A stretch of DNA of 64,000 bases, taken from assembly GCF_003367395.1 (NCBI RefSeq), contig NZ_CP031417.1, positions 186,001 to 250,000 on the forward strand, given 5' to 3'. Position 1 is the first letter of the stretch. Each line of letters begins with the position of its first letter. The notes under the pieces are model-generated. The model searched no databases. It saw nothing but the letters and a program-made list of their open reading frames with translations, and had not been told where the DNA came from. The DNA is from Pseudolabrys taiwanensis (GTDB lineage Bacteria > Pseudomonadota > Alphaproteobacteria > Rhizobiales > Xanthobacteraceae). This document shows positions 8,819 through 18,501 of this stretch, piece after piece. Both the position numbers and the translations under genes were made by a program.

Positions 8819-9889
8819 ATGGCCGAAGATTCCGAGAATGAAAAAACAGAAGAACCGTCCCAAAAACGCTTAGACGAAGCGCTGCAACGCGGAGATGTCG
8901 TCAAGAGCCAGGAGGTCAACACCTGGTTCGTGATGGGCGCCGCGACCCTCGTGCTGATGGTCTTCTCGGGCAGTATGAGCTCGAGCCTGATGACGTCGAT
9001 GCGCGGGCTGGTCGCCAATGCGCATCAGATCCGGGTGGATGGGCCGGCGCTGCCGCAGTTGTTTCAGAAGATCGGCATCGAATTGATCGGCGGCCTGGCC
9101 GTGCCGTTCCTGCTGCTGCTCATCGCGGCCGTTGCCGGCAACATGGTGCAGCACCGCTTGGTCTGGAGCTTCGAGGCGGTGTCCCCGAAGCTGTCCAAGA
9201 TCTCGCCGCTGGCCGGTCTCAAGCGCCTGTTCTCGGCGCAGACGCTCGCGAACTTCGCCAAAGGGTTGGTGAAGCTGATCGTGGTCGCTGTCGTGCTGTT
9301 GGCATTGATGTGGCCGGAGCGGTATCGCTTCGAAGGTCTCGTCACCACCGATCCCGCGGTGCTCTTGCCCTTCATCAAGGTGCTGGCGTTGAAGTTGATG
9401 GGCGCCGTGGTCGCAATGCTCGCGGTGGTCGCCGCGGCCGATTATTTCTTCCAGTACCGGCAATGGCACGAGCGGCAGAAGATGTCGCTGCAGGAACTGA
9501 AAGAGGAGTTCAAGAACACCGAAGGCGATCCGCACATCAAGGGCCGCCTGAAGCAGTTGCGGCAAGTGCGCATGAAGAAGCGCATGATGGCGAATCTGCC
9601 GAAAGCGTCTGTGGTTATCACCAACCCGACGCACTACGCGGTGGCGCTGCAGTACGAGCGCGGCATGGAGGCGCCGATCTGCGTCGCCAAGGGCATGGAC
9701 GCGCTGGCGCTCAAGATCCGCGAACTCGCCGGCCAGCATTCGATACCGATCGTGGAAAACCCGCCGCTCGCCCGAGCGCTGCACGCGACGGTCGAGGTCG
9801 ACGATGCGATCCCGGCGGAGCATTACAAGGCGGTGGCGGAAGTGATCGGCTTCGTCATGAAACTGCGCCGGACGCCGGGCGGACGGTAA
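8819..9889 (+). CDS. flhB: flagellar export switch protein FlhB
   Basis: A 356-residue FlhB with a charged N-terminus (KTEEPSQKRLDEALQRGDV), four membrane segments, and a cytoplasmic domain. The autocleavage site NPTH is present at about residues 269-272 (ITNPTHYAVALQY), so the protein should self-cleave and switch substrate specificity from rod/hook to filament export. The helix linker RQKMSLQELKEEFKNTEGDP is also typical. It is the last gene of the flgB operon. cckA begins 108 bases further on in the same direction, a conserved neighbourhood in Hyphomicrobiales. Confidence 0.97.
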   Translation: MAEDSENEKTEEPSQKRLDEALQRGDVVKSQEVNTWFVMGAATLVLMVFSGSMSSSLMTSMRGLVANAHQIRVDGPALPQLFQKIGIELIGGLAVPFLLLLIAAVAGNMVQHRLVWSFEAVSPKLSKISPLAGLKRLFSAQTLANFAKGLVKLIVVAVVLLALMWPERYRFEGLVTTDPAVLLPFIKVLALKLMGAVVAMLAVVAAADYFFQYRQWHERQKMSLQELKEEFKNTEGDPHIKGRLKQLRQVRMKKRMMANLPKASVVITNPTHYAVALQYERGMEAPICVAKGMDALALKIRELAGQHSIPIVENPPLARALHATVEVDDAIPAEHYKAVAEVIGFVMKLRRTPGGR

Positions 9890-9997
9890 CGGCGCGGCAA
9901 GGGGATGCGCGGCATCTGGGCCTTGCGCCCATAGGCCACCTCAGGCACTTGAGGAGGCGAGGTGCGGGCCCGCCGCGGCGGTGAGACAAGGGTCAAA

Positions 9998-12595
9998 ATG
10001 ACGGACCAGGAACGAGCAGCGCGGACGGCGGCGCCGGAAGACGAGGCGCATAGCCCGGAGGCCGGGCGTCCGGCCTTCGACAAGAGCCAGAGCGCGCCGC
10101 GCTCGGGTTCGGTCGGCATGGTGCTGCTGGTCGCGGTCCTGCTGGTCGGCGCGGCCGCGGGCCTCGTCTATATTGGGCGAGCCTATGCCGACGCCTACAT
10201 CCTGACGCTGCTCGCGCTCCTCGGCACCATCGGCGTCTTTGCACTGTTCGCGCTGGCCTCGGGCATCGTGCGTTTCGCCGGGCGCGATCAGGGCAATCCG
10301 CTCCTGAAAGCGGTGGTGGACAGCGCCTTCGAAGGCATCGTCGTCACCGATCAAAGCGGCCGCGTTTTTTATGCCAATGCCGTCTACCTCGACCTGATCG
10401 GTGCCGCCGACACCAACGACGTGCGCCCGATCGAGCGCGTCTTTGTGGGGGACCCGGGCGTATCCGAAGCGATCTATCGGCTGCTCAAGGCGGGCCGCGA
10501 AGGCCGCCGTTTGCAGGAGGAGGTGCGCATTCCGTCGCCTGCGGGCGCGCCGGCGCGCTGGCTGCGCATGCGCGTGCGGCCGCTCGGTCCCGGCAAGCGC
10601 GACGCGCGCATGACGGTGTGGTCGATCGCCGACGTGACACGCGAACGCGAGCGGCAGGAAAACGTCTTCCAGGAACTGCAGCACGCGATCGACTATCTCG
10701 ACCACGCGCCGGCCGGCTTCTTCTCGGTCGATGGCGACGGCGACGTCGTCTACCTGAACGCGACGCTCGCGACCTGGCTCGATCAGGATCTCGCGGAAGT
10801 GGGGCTCGGCTCGCTCAAGCTCACAGACATCGTTGCCGGCGAGGGCGCGGCGCTGCTCACGACGCTGCCGCCGGCGCCGGGCGAGGTGAAGACCGAGGTG
10901 CTCGATCTCGACCTGCGCGCACGCGGCGGCCGGCCGGTGCCGGCGCGGCTGTTCCATAAGGTGGCCTATGGCGCCGATGGTCGGCCGGGGCCGTCGCGCA
11001 CCTTGGTGCTCAACCGCGCCATCGACGAAGGCCACGATCCGCAGCGGGCGGCGGAAGTGCGCTTCATGCGCTTCTTCCAGAACACGCCGATGGCCATCGC
11101 CACCGTCGACAAAGCGGGCCGTATCGTGCGCTCGAACGCGCGCTTCGCCTCGGCCTTCGAGGCCGCGCTCAAGGGCGATCTGCGGTCGATCCTGGCGGTG
11201 GTCAACGAACGCGACCGGCCGGCGCTCGAAGCCGCGATCCGCAAGGCGGCGGAAGGGCAGGGCGAGATCGCGCCGGTCGAGGCGGCGTTGGTCGGCAGCG
11301 GCGAGCGCTATGCCAATTTCTTCGTCTCCGCCGTCGAGGAAAAGGAGCGCGACAGCGAGGCGGCGATCGTCTACGCGCTCGAAACCACGGCGCAGCGCAC
11401 GCTCGAGAACCGCATCAATCAGCAGCAGAAGATGGACTCGGTCGGCCAGCTCGCCGGCGGCATCGCGCACGATTTCAACAACGTGCTGTCGGCGATCATG
11501 ATGGCGACCGACTTCCTGCTCAACGCGCATCGTCCGACGGACCCGTCCTTCAAGGACATCATGTCCATCAAGCAGAACGCCAACCGCGCGGCCGCGCTTG
11601 TGCGGCAGTTGCTGGCATTCTCGCGCAAGCAGACGCTGCGGCCGCAAGTGCTGGATCTGCGCGAGGTCCTGAGCGACATCGGCATGCTGTTGAAGCGATT
11701 GATCGGCGAGAAGGTGCAGCTCGAGGTGACCCCCGGCCGCGATCTCTGGCCGGTGAAGGTCGACATCTCGCAGTTCGAGCAGGTGATCGTGAACCTTGCG
11801 GTTAATGCGCGCGACGCCATGCCCGACGGCGGCAAGCTCTCGGTGCGCACCGCGAATGTCGAAGCCAAGGATGCCGGCCGCCTTGGTGCCAAAGGCATGC
11901 CGAACGGCGACTATGTGATGGTGGAGGTCAGCGACACCGGCACCGGCATTCCGCCGGAGATCATCGAGAAGATCTTCGAGCCGTTCTTCACCACCAAGGA
12001 AGTCGGCAAGGGCACCGGTCTCGGCCTGTCCACCGTTTACGGCATCGTCAAACAGACGGGCGGCTTCATCTATGCCGATAGCGAGCCGGGCCGTACCTCG
12101 TTCCGTATCTTCTTGCCGCGCCACGTGCCCGGCGCCGAAGAGCTCGCGCCGCCGGCCGCGGAAGCGCCGGCCATTGCCGGCGCCACCGCGGCGGTGGAGA
12201 GCGTCAAGGCGGCCGCGGCGGATCTGACCGGCCACGGCAAGATCCTGCTGGTCGAAGACGAAGAAGGTTTGCGCGCGCTCAACGCACGCGGCCTCGCGTC
12301 ACGCGGCTACACGGTGGTCGAAGCGAGCAATGGTGTGGAAGCCATCGAGGCGATGGAGCGCGAAGGCCCGGTCGATCTCGTCGTCTCGGACGTGGTGATG
12401 CCGGAGATGGACGGACCGTCGCTGCTGAAAGAGCTTCGCCGGCGCGACCCGAAGGTGAAGATCATCTTCGTATCGGGTTACGCCGAAGAAGCCTTTGCCA
12501 AGAACCTGCCGAGCCAGGAGCAGTATGCGTTCCTGGCCAAGCCCTTCACGCTCAAGCAGCTCGTCGCCGAGGTGAAGCAGACGCTGGCGGGCTGA
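9998..12595 (+). CDS. cckA: cell-cycle hybrid histidine kinase CckA
   Basis: A protein of about 865 residues. Two N-terminal membrane segments (about 38-60 and 68-90) are followed by PAS-like sensor regions (from about 105, 230 and 350). The dimerisation/phosphoacceptor helix has [15 protein letters not shown], with the phosphorylated His at about 491. The ATPase domain carries the N box [15 protein letters not shown] and G boxes DTGTGIP and [15 protein letters not shown]. The C-terminal receiver domain has the acceptor Asp at about 798 ([10 protein letters not shown]) and a long [15 protein letters not shown] loop typical of CckA. CckA phosphorylates ChpT and through it CtrA. The ATG at 9998 is preferred over the GTG at 9962. 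Confidence 0.93.
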   Translation: MTDQERAARTAAPEDEAHSPEAGRPAFDKSQSAPRSGSVGMVLLVAVLLVGAAAGLVYIGRAYADAYILTLLALLGTIGVFALFALASGIVRFAGRDQGNPLLKAVVDSAFEGIVVTDQSGRVFYANAVYLDLIGAADTNDVRPIERVFVGDPGVSEAIYRLLKAGREGRRLQEEVRIPSPAGAPARWLRMRVRPLGPGKRDARMTVWSIADVTRERERQENVFQELQHAIDYLDHAPAGFFSVDGDGDVVYLNATLATWLDQDLAEVGLGSLKLTDIVAGEGAALLTTLPPAPGEVKTEVLDLDLRARGGRPVPARLFHKVAYGADGRPGPSRTLVLNRAIDEGHDPQRAAEVRFMRFFQNTPMAIATVDKAGRIVRSNARFASAFEAALKGDLRSILAVVNERDRPALEAAIRKAAEGQGEIAPVEAALVGSGERYANFFVSAVEEKERDSEAAIVYALETTAQRTLENRINQQQKMDSVGQLAGGIAHDFNNVLSAIMMATDFLLNAHRPTDPSFKDIMSIKQNANRAAALVRQLLAFSRKQTLRPQVLDLREVLSDIGMLLKRLIGEKVQLEVTPGRDLWPVKVDISQFEQVIVNLAVNARDAMPDGGKLSVRTANVEAKDAGRLGAKGMPNGDYVMVEVSDTGTGIPPEIIEKIFEPFFTTKEVGKGTGLGLSTVYGIVKQTGGFIYADSEPGRTSFRIFLPRHVPGAEELAPPAAEAPAIAGATAAVESVKAAAADLTGHGKILLVEDEEGLRALNARGLASRGYTVVEASNGVEAIEAMEREGPVDLVVSDVVMPEMDGPSLLKELRRRDPKVKIIFVSGYAEEAFAKNLPSQEQYAFLAKPFTLKQLVAEVKQTLAG

Positions 12596-12598
12596 CGG

Positions 12599-12754
12599 CT
12601 AGACGCGTCCCGTCAACGCCAGCACCAAGACAACAATCAGCAGAATGCCGACGATGCCGGACGGGCCATAACCCCAGCCGCTGGAATAGCCCCAGCGCGG
12701 AACGGCGCCAATCAGCATCAGGATCAGAAGAATAATAAGAATAGTGCCCAACAT
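12599..12754 (-). CDS. DUF3309 small membrane protein
   Basis: A 51-residue protein beginning MLGTILIILLILMLIGAVPR and ending with a second hydrophobic helix (GIVGILLIVVLVLALTGRV). The middle is the WGYSSGWGYGPSG loop that marks the DUF3309 family. Two short transmembrane helices and a Gly/Tyr/Trp-rich loop predict a tiny inner-membrane protein. Its function is unknown. It is convergent with cckA, whose stop lies 4 bases away. The gene is too short for many gene finders but clearly coding by family resemblance. Confidence 0.85.
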   Translation of the reverse strand: MLGTILIILLILMLIGAVPRWGYSSGWGYGPSGIVGILLIVVLVLALTGRV

Positions 12755-12853
12755 GTCGTGCCCCATCGGTTGCGCGGCATGGACATCGCCGCGTCCTACA
12801 TACGTTCCAAGCGTTGCGAGGCAATAACGGCTGGCCTTCCCGCAAGTTCCTGC

Positions 12854-13126
12854 TCAGTGACAGGATTGCGCCAGCTTCACCTTGTCGAAGATCTGCAGAC
12901 GACAGGGAAAAATGCGTCCGGCGGTGACCGGACGCTGCGGCGCCTGGAAGTAGTCGGACTCCAGCATGGCGCCGGCCGGGCCGGTCGCCATCGATGTCTC
13001 GTCGGTCGAATGGGTCAGGCGTACCGGCTCGGTAGGCGTCGGAGTCGCTCGAGCGGTCGCCGCGCCCAGAGCGGGCGCGCTCAGGATCAGCAAGGCAACT
13101 GCGGCGTGGCGCACTGTCATGATCAT
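12854..13126 (-). CDS. small exported protein of unknown function
   Basis: A 90-residue product if started at the ATG at 13126, which follows a GGGG-type ribosome binding site. An upstream in-frame start at 13198 would bury the signal peptide. Residues 1-25 form a signal peptide (VRHAAVALLILSAPALGAAT). The mature part contains the segment ESDYFQAPQRPVTAGRIFPC and ends in AQSCH, with two cysteines that could pair in the periplasm. I do not recognise the family. It stands alone, divergent from the Tim44-like gene. Confidence 0.6.
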   Translation of the reverse strand: MIMTVRHAAVALLILSAPALGAATARATPTPTEPVRLTHSTDETSMATGPAGAMLESDYFQAPQRPVTAGRIFPCRLQIFDKVKLAQSCH

Positions 13127-13322
13127 CGCCCCTGCGTACTGCGGTATGCTTGAGCAATCGCTAAGTGGCGGGCGCAGTTCCTGCCGCGGACATGACATTC
13201 CCGTGGCGTCAAGACGGCGTTTTTCGGCCGCGACTCGGGGACGCAGGCGACCGTCCGACCCTTACAAATCGCGGGGCGCGCACATATTCTCTTCGCGCCA
13301 ATCTTGGCCGGGAGACCAGACC

Positions 13323-14306
13323 ATGACTCGCCACCGCTTCGTGATTGCGATTGCCGCGATTGCGACCGCGCTTGTTGTCGCCGCCGCCGATTATGCCGAT
13401 GCGCGCGCGGGCCGCGGATCGTCCGCTGGCAGCCGCGGTATGCGCACCTATTCGACTCCCGCGCCGACGCAGACGGCGCCCTCGACCGCAGCGCCGATGC
13501 AGCGTTCGATGACGCAGCCGGGCCGGACCGGCACCGCCGGCGCGGCGACGGCGGCGCGCCCCGGTCTGTTCGGGGGCATGTTCGGCGGTGGTCTGCTCGG
13601 CGGTCTCGCCGCGGGCTTCCTCGGCGCCGGCCTGTTCGGCCTGTTGTTCGGTCACGGCCTGTTCGGCGGCATGGCGGGCTTTGCCTCCATCATCGGCCTG
13701 CTGCTGCAGGTCGTGCTCGTCGTCATCGTCGCGCGGCTGCTGTTCGCGTGGTGGCAGCGCCGCAACGCGCCGGCTTATGCGAGCGGCGCGCCGTCGCCGG
13801 GGGCCGCGCCGGGCGGTCCGACCACGCATGCCTATACGGGGCTCGGCAGTGGTCTCGGTGCCGGACTTGGCGGTGGCATGTTCGGCGGCAACAAACCGGC
13901 TGACGAACCGCTCTCCATCGAGAAGGAAGACTATGACGCCTTCGAGCGTCTGCTCGGTGACGTGCAGGCGGCTTACTCGGCGGAGGACCTGAACGCATTG
14001 CGGCGACTGGTGACGCCGGAGATGCTCTCTTACTTCTCCGAGGATCTTGCGGACAATGCCAGCCGCGGCGTCGTCAATCAGGTCAGCGACGTGAAGCTGC
14101 TGCAGGGCGATCTCGCCGAAGCGTGGCGCGAAGGCAGCACGGAGTACGCGACCGTCGCCATGCGCTTTGCGCTCACCGACCGTATGGTCGAGCGGGCCAG
14201 CGGCCGCACCGTCGAAGGCGGCAGCCCGAGCGAAGCCACAGAGTTGTGGACGTTCATGCGCTCGCGCGGAGGTGAATGGCTCCTGTCGGCCATCCAGCAG
14301 GCTTGA
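13323..14306 (+). CDS. Tim44/TimA-like domain membrane protein
   Basis: A 327-residue protein. The ATG at 13323 gives a signal peptide or anchor (HRFVIAIAAIATALVVAAAD), a Ser/Thr/Pro/Ala-rich linker, a strongly Gly/Phe-rich double hydrophobic region (GLFGGMFGGGLLGGLAAGF and so on, about 80-145) and a C-terminal Tim44-like domain of about 130 residues starting at EKEDYDAFERLLGDVQAAY. In bacteria this domain is found in small inner-membrane proteins, some linked to membrane protein biogenesis, but no precise role is established. A palindromic terminator candidate follows. Confidence 0.82.
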   Translation: MTRHRFVIAIAAIATALVVAAADYADARAGRGSSAGSRGMRTYSTPAPTQTAPSTAAPMQRSMTQPGRTGTAGAATAARPGLFGGMFGGGLLGGLAAGFLGAGLFGLLFGHGLFGGMAGFASIIGLLLQVVLVVIVARLLFAWWQRRNAPAYASGAPSPGAAPGGPTTHAYTGLGSGLGAGLGGGMFGGNKPADEPLSIEKEDYDAFERLLGDVQAAYSAEDLNALRRLVTPEMLSYFSEDLADNASRGVVNQVSDVKLLQGDLAEAWREGSTEYATVAMRFALTDRMVERASGRTVEGGSPSEATELWTFMRSRGGEWLLSAIQQA

Positions 14307-14335
14307 TCAGCGGTCTTTGGATCTGCGGAAACGAC

Positions 14336-14365
14336 ACGGCGGCGTCCATGCGGGCGCCGCCGTTT
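14336..14365. terminator. bidirectional hairpin between Tim44-like gene and pilZ gene
   Basis: A 9-base perfect inverted repeat, ACGGCGGCG / CGCCGCCGT, with a 10-base loop sits between two convergent genes. It is followed on the plus strand by a weak T-rich stretch (TTTGCTT). It could terminate both transcripts, although neither side has a strong T run. Confidence 0.5.
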
Positions 14366-14367
14366 GC

Positions 14368-14658
14368 TTAGAGTGGGGCCAACGCGGCGCGTTCACCGCT
14401 CGCGAGCCGTCCCGCAAAACGCACGCCGACCTGCTTTGGGGTGCGCCAAACGACTCTGCAATTTCGCCGTGCCGAACCGTTGCTGGCCAGCCACAGGGCG
14501 AATTCGTTCGGCAGCGTCGCGGAATTCTCGACATCGATCCGCGCGCCGGTATTGGAAATGTCCGATAGCGCACAACCGCGCAATTCGCCCGGCGCCAGTG
14601 CGAGCCACGCCGCGTAACGAACCGAGCGGCGTGGAGATTTTCGTTGGTCTTTACGCAT
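14368..14658 (-). CDS. PilZ domain protein
   Basis: A 96-residue single-domain PilZ protein. The c-di-GMP binding signatures are visible: the N-terminal Arg motif (RRSVRYAAWL, preceded by RKSP) and the DISNTGARIDV motif (D-x-S-x-x-G). It is likely a stand-alone c-di-GMP receptor acting on motility, envelope or polysaccharide functions by protein contact. A membrane GGDEF protein that could supply the ligand is encoded 1.7 kb downstream on the other strand. Convergent with the Tim44-like gene. Confidence 0.88.
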   Translation of the reverse strand: MRKDQRKSPRRSVRYAAWLALAPGELRGCALSDISNTGARIDVENSATLPNEFALWLASNGSARRNCRVVWRTPKQVGVRFAGRLASGERAALAPL

Positions 14659-14795
14659 CGTGCAATTGTTAGGGGCAGTGCAGCGTTGAACGATTCACGG
14701 CCTGTTAAGGCTTGCCTCGGCGGTGGCGGGACTATATGAGGGGTGCTGTTACCAATTCATAAAATTGTATTTCTGTCTCTCGATACCGCCTCCCG

Positions 14796-14824
14796 TTGAC
14801 CAAGTTAAGAATTCCGTTTATTTG
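14796..14824 (+). promoter_or_regulatory. candidate promoter of the cold-shock gene
   Basis: TTGACC and TATTTG are separated by 17 bases, about 145 bases before the cold-shock start. The -35 matches the sigma-70 consensus at 5 of 6 positions, the -10 only at 3. A long leader is usual for cspA-type genes, whose 5' UTR folds in response to temperature. The rest of the 312-base gap from 14659 to 14970 shows no gene that I can support. Confidence 0.35.
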
Positions 14825-14970
14825 CCGAACTGCAACCTGGTTTTCGGCCTCACCTTGCTGCCACGCTCCAGTCTTGGACTGCGCCTCAAGTGACCCCCCA
14901 AAACTGATTGTTGCCGCCCCTGCTACGGTTGTGGGGTCGTTCAACGAGAGACGCGTGAAAGGAACTATTG

Positions 14971-15174
14971 ATGCCCGTCGGAACTGTGAAGTTCTTCAAC
15001 ACTCAAAAAGGCTATGGCTTCATTCAGCCGGACGACGGCTCGAAGGATGTGTTCGTGCACATCACGGCCGTTGAGCGCGCTGGCATGCGCTCGCTGGTCG
15101 AAGGCCAGAAGATCAGCTACGACATCGTGACTGAGCGCGGCAAGCAGGCTGCTGGCAATCTGCAGTCGGCCTGA
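14971..15174 (+). CDS. cold-shock domain protein, CspA family
   Basis: A 67-residue cold-shock protein. The RNA-binding motifs are intact: RNP1-like KGYGFIQPD and RNP2-like DVFVHITAVE. The ATG at 14971 follows AAAGGAACTATTG and is preferred over the TTG at 14968. Proteins of this type melt RNA structure as chaperones and are often made at low temperature or at stress. The gene has its own long leader and a strong terminator and appears monocistronic. Confidence 0.95.
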   Translation: MPVGTVKFFNTQKGYGFIQPDDGSKDVFVHITAVERAGMRSLVEGQKISYDIVTERGKQAAGNLQSA

Positions 15175-15201
15175 GGTCTTTAGAACTTCGCTGAATGCTC
15201 G

Positions 15202-15227
15202 AGCCCGGCGGCGACGCCGGGCTTTTT
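15202..15227 (+). terminator. rho-independent terminator after the cold-shock gene
   Basis: AGCCCGGCG, loop GCGA, CGCCGGGCT: a perfect 9-base stem that runs directly into a TTTTT tract, 28 bases after the cold-shock stop. This is the clearest intrinsic terminator in the window. Confidence 0.85.
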
Positions 15228-15481
15228 ATTTGCGCGCCGCTGCGCGGGCGGCGCGGCGTCGGACCGCGCCGTGAAACATATCGCCATGCAGGAAGCCGAA
15301 GGCGGGCAGCACGTGTCCTGCCTCGAGCCCGTCGGCGACGAGCAGTAAGCCGTTCGCCCGGTATGTCCCCGCCTGCGCCAATTGACGCACTTGTCACGTC
15401 GCGGGAATAGGCGGGCGTGTTGCAGTGTTGGCTCCTCCTTAGGGCAGGCGATCCAGCTGTGCCGAGCAGGGAGGTACTTCC

Positions 15482-16141
15482 ATGAGAGTTCTTCGCAACG
15501 CTGCACCACTCGCGGCCTGTCTGTCGCTGCTGGGCGCCGCGCCGGCATTGGCGCAGCAGTCGACCATGACGTTCTTCGTGACGAGCGTGGGCATCGGGAA
15601 AGGGGCCGATCTCGGCGGTCTCGCCGGCGCCGACGCCCATTGTCAGCAACTCGCCCAGGCGGCCGGCGCGGGCGGCAAGACCTGGCGCGCCTACCTGTCG
15701 ACGCAAGGCAGCGGCGCGGTGAACGCCAAGGATCGTATCGGCAAAGGGCCCTGGACCAATGCCAAGGGCGTGGTGGTCGCCAAGGACGTTGCCGAGCTTC
15801 ACGGCGAAAACAACCTGACCAAACAGACGGCGCTGTCGGAGAAGGGCGACGTCATCAACGGCCGCGGCGACACGCCTAACCGCCATGACATCCTGACCGG
15901 CTCGCAGGCCGATGGCACCGCCTTCAGCGGTTCTGACGATCGTACCTGCCGGAACTGGACCTCGAGCACCCAAGGGGCGGCGATGCTAGGCCACGCCGAC
16001 CGCCGCGGCCTGCAGGACGACGCGCCCTCGAAGTCGTGGAACTCTTCGCATCCATCGCGCGGGCCGGAGGGCGGTTGCAGTCAGGCCGATCTGCGCTCCA
16101 CGGGCGGGGATGGCTTGCTCTATTGTTTTGCCGCCAACTAA
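15482..16141 (+). CDS. secreted protein with C-type-lectin/endostatin-like fold
   Basis: A 219-residue protein with a signal peptide (NAAPLAACLSLLGAAPALAQ). The mature part begins TMTFFVTSVGIGKGADLGGL and contains GADAHCQQLAQAAG, KTWRAYLST, RIGKGPWTNAKG and CRNWTSS, with a closing Cys pair (GGCSQADL and LLYCFAAN). This arrangement resembles bacterial exported proteins related to the C-type-lectin-like collagen XV/endostatin domain. It probably acts in the periplasm or is secreted. Ligand and role are unknown. No operon partners; a 307-base gap containing only the cold-shock terminator and a doubtful small ORF lies upstream. Confidence 0.7.
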   Translation: MRVLRNAAPLAACLSLLGAAPALAQQSTMTFFVTSVGIGKGADLGGLAGADAHCQQLAQAAGAGGKTWRAYLSTQGSGAVNAKDRIGKGPWTNAKGVVVAKDVAELHGENNLTKQTALSEKGDVINGRGDTPNRHDILTGSQADGTAFSGSDDRTCRNWTSSTQGAAMLGHADRRGLQDDAPSKSWNSSHPSRGPEGGCSQADLRSTGGDGLLYCFAAN

Positions 16142-16337
16142 AGTTCCACGAGACTGAGCGTCGCCGGCGATGCGGTATGGCCGTGTGCCTATTCGCCGGC
16201 GTCCTCACAATTGCAGCGAATCGGTCGTCCCCCGGCTAGATTCCTGCTACGACTTGTTAGCCGTTTTCACGGCACAGTATCGTTGAATCCGGGTTGGGGC
16301 CTGGTTTCGCCCGGGGGGGCGCGAGCCAATCACTGCA

Positions 16338-17627
16338 ATGGCTGAGATCCAGAACGTCGTTCTGCTCGGGGTAGACGCGATCGTGTACTTCGTCGCGTTG
16401 GCTGCGTTGCTGCGCGCGCGCGGCCGCATCGGCCTTGGCGCGTTCTTTTGCGCGCTCGGCGTGATGCACTTCCTCGAGACCTATCTCGCCAGCATCCTCT
16501 ATGTCTCGCTGCCTTACGGCATCATCACGTCGCCGGGCTCGACCGTGCTGTTCACCGGCAAGCTGATGATGTTGCTGTTGCTCTACATCCGCGAGGACGC
16601 GGTGGTGGTGCGCCAGCCGATCTATGGCTTGCTGTTCGGCAACGTGCTGCTGTTCGTGCTCGCCTTCATCATGCGCCAGCACGTGCCGGTGTCGATCGCG
16701 CCGAGCCGGGCCGCCGACTTCGCCTTCCTCAATGAGATGGGCGCGCTGATGGTCTGGGGAACGGCGATCCTGTTCTTCGATTGCATCATCATCATTCTGC
16801 TCTACGAGCGCTCGCGCGCCTGGTTCGGCGACCGCGTGTTTCCGCGGGTGTTCGTCTGCGGCGTGATGGTGTTGACCTTCGACCAGCTCGCCTTCTTCAC
16901 CGGCTTGCACATGCTGACCGGCGCGGGCGTGCACGTGCTCGCCGGTGGATGGGCGGCGAAGATGGGCGCCGTCGCGCTCTACAGCGTGCTCGCCAGCATT
17001 TATCTGATCTATTTCGAGCGGCCGATCGGGCGACGCAGAGACGCGCCGAAGATCTGGGACATCTTCGATACGCTGACCTATCGCGAGCGCTACGAAGACC
17101 TCCTGGCGCGCACCGGTTGCGACGCCCTGACCGGCGCGCTCGACCGCCATTCGCTCGAAGCGCACGGCCGCCGGTCCGTTGAGCATGCCGCCGCTGCTGG
17201 ACGGCCGTTGGCGCTGGTGCTCGTCGACATCGACCACTTCAAGGCCTTCAACGACCGGTTCGGACATGCGGCGGGCGACAAGGCGCTCAAGCGCATCGCG
17301 CTCGACATCATGGCCGCGGCGCGCGTGTCCGATTTCACCTATCGCTTCGGCGGCGAGGAGTTCGTCGTCATCGGCGACGGCGTGAATGCCGAGGACGCGC
17401 TGTCGCTCGCCGACCGCATCCGGCGGCGCATCGCCGGCAGCGGTGATGCGGAAGGGCGCCTCACCGTTAGCATCGGTGTTTCAACGTGCCCGCGCGACGC
17501 GACCGACTACGACACGTTGTTCGAGATTGCGGACAAACGCCTTTATCAAGCCAAAGCCGCCGGCCGAAATCGTATCGTCGGCGAACGCATTCTGCCCGCC
17601 GATGGCTCGGTGCGCCTGGTGGGGTGA
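16338..17627 (+). CDS. membrane diguanylate cyclase (GGDEF)
   Basis: A 429-residue protein. The first ~235 residues carry six or seven hydrophobic segments and form an integral membrane sensor of unrecognised type. The C-terminal GGDEF domain (about 255-415) has the signature RFGGEEF and the allosteric inhibition site RVSD placed 5 residues before it, so feedback control by c-di-GMP is expected. The DIDHFKAFND metal-binding motif and the VSIGVST strand are intact. It should make c-di-GMP at the inner membrane. The signal it senses cannot be read. Monocistronic. Confidence 0.9.
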   Translation: MAEIQNVVLLGVDAIVYFVALAALLRARGRIGLGAFFCALGVMHFLETYLASILYVSLPYGIITSPGSTVLFTGKLMMLLLLYIREDAVVVRQPIYGLLFGNVLLFVLAFIMRQHVPVSIAPSRAADFAFLNEMGALMVWGTAILFFDCIIIILLYERSRAWFGDRVFPRVFVCGVMVLTFDQLAFFTGLHMLTGAGVHVLAGGWAAKMGAVALYSVLASIYLIYFERPIGRRRDAPKIWDIFDTLTYRERYEDLLARTGCDALTGALDRHSLEAHGRRSVEHAAAAGRPLALVLVDIDHFKAFNDRFGHAAGDKALKRIALDIMAAARVSDFTYRFGGEEFVVIGDGVNAEDALSLADRIRRRIAGSGDAEGRLTVSIGVSTCPRDATDYDTLFEIADKRLYQAKAAGRNRIVGERILPADGSVRLVG

Positions 17628-17781
17628 AGACTTCACGCGCACGTCGTCGCCGAAAGGCAAAGCGATCGCTGCGGATTCCCTCCTTGCCGTTCGCGAGGGG
17701 GCGGGAACGCGTTCGCGGTGCTGGACGTAGATAGTCCTGAGGCGTGTTTGCGCTGCCGCGCCGCTAAAGGAGGCTGAATTC

Positions 17782-18492
17782 ATGCGTTATCAGTTGTTCT
17801 ACTGGGCTGAGATCCAAGGGCGCGGCGAGTTCGTGCGCCTGGCGCTCGAAGACGCCGGCGCGGACTACGAGGACGTCGCCCGCAAGCGTGGCGGCACGGA
17901 GCGCATGATGGCCATCATGGGCGGCGCGCGCGAGAAGCGCCCGCCTTTCGCGCCGCCGTTCCTGCGCGCCGGCAAACTGACCATCGCGCAGGTGGCCGAG
18001 ATCCTGTTCTACCTCGGGCCCAAGCTGAAACTGGCGCCGCGCGACGAGGCCGGACGGCTATGGCTGCATCAGTTGCAACTGACCGTCACGGATTTCATCA
18101 AAGAGGTGCACGACACGCATCATCCGGTCGGCACGGGTCTCTATTACGAAGACCAGAAGCCGGAGGCCAAGCGCTATGCGCAAGGCTTCTTGGAGGAGCG
18201 CGCGCCGAAATATCTCGGCTACTTCGAGCGCGTGCTCAAGAAGAGCGGCGGGCCGTGGCTGCTCGGGCGCAAGGCGACCTATATCGACCTGTCGATGTTC
18301 CAACTCGTCGAGGGGATGCGTTACGCGTTCCCGAAAGGCATGAAGCGCATCGAGCGCGATATTCCCGGTCTTGTCGGCGTGCGCGGCCGCGTTGCGGCGC
18401 GGCCGGGCATCAAGGCTTACCTTGCGTCCGACCGCCGCATCCCATTCAACGAGAGCGGGATATTCCGGTATTATCCGGAGTTGGATCGCTGA
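17782..18492 (+). CDS. glutathione S-transferase family protein
   Basis: A 236-residue GST-fold protein. The N-terminal thioredoxin-like part begins YQLFYWAEIQGRGEFVRLALED, here quoted in part as QLFYWAEIQGRGEFVRLALE; the first Tyr/Trp region could supply the GSH-activating residue. The segment RKRGGTERMMAIMGG replaces the usual loop, and the C-terminal helical domain contains WLLGRKATYIDLSMFQLVEG, the N-capping region of GST domain 2. A strong ribosome binding site (AAAGGAGGC) precedes the ATG. Substrate unknown. It is convergent with the cupin gene across a repeat. Confidence 0.85.
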   Translation: MRYQLFYWAEIQGRGEFVRLALEDAGADYEDVARKRGGTERMMAIMGGAREKRPPFAPPFLRAGKLTIAQVAEILFYLGPKLKLAPRDEAGRLWLHQLQLTVTDFIKEVHDTHHPVGTGLYYEDQKPEAKRYAQGFLEERAPKYLGYFERVLKKSGGPWLLGRKATYIDLSMFQLVEGMRYAFPKGMKRIERDIPGLVGVRGRVAARPGIKAYLASDRRIPFNESGIFRYYPELDR

Positions 18493-18501
18493 CGCTTCTA
18501 T

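Noticed and set aside
9941..12235. 764-residue minus-strand ORF opposite cckA
   Set aside because: Arg/His/Glu-rich composition typical of the antisense frame of a GC-rich gene; the plus strand encodes an unmistakable CckA.
14732..14944. 70-residue minus-strand ORF in the leader of the cold-shock gene
   Set aside because: It lies antisense to the expected long leader, has no clear ribosome binding site and no recognisable domain.
15226..15390. 54-residue minus-strand ORF with GTG start (ends GFLHGDMFHGAVRRR-like)
   Set aside because: It has no ribosome binding site, no family resemblance and overlaps the cold-shock terminator; the hydrophobic pattern alone is not enough.
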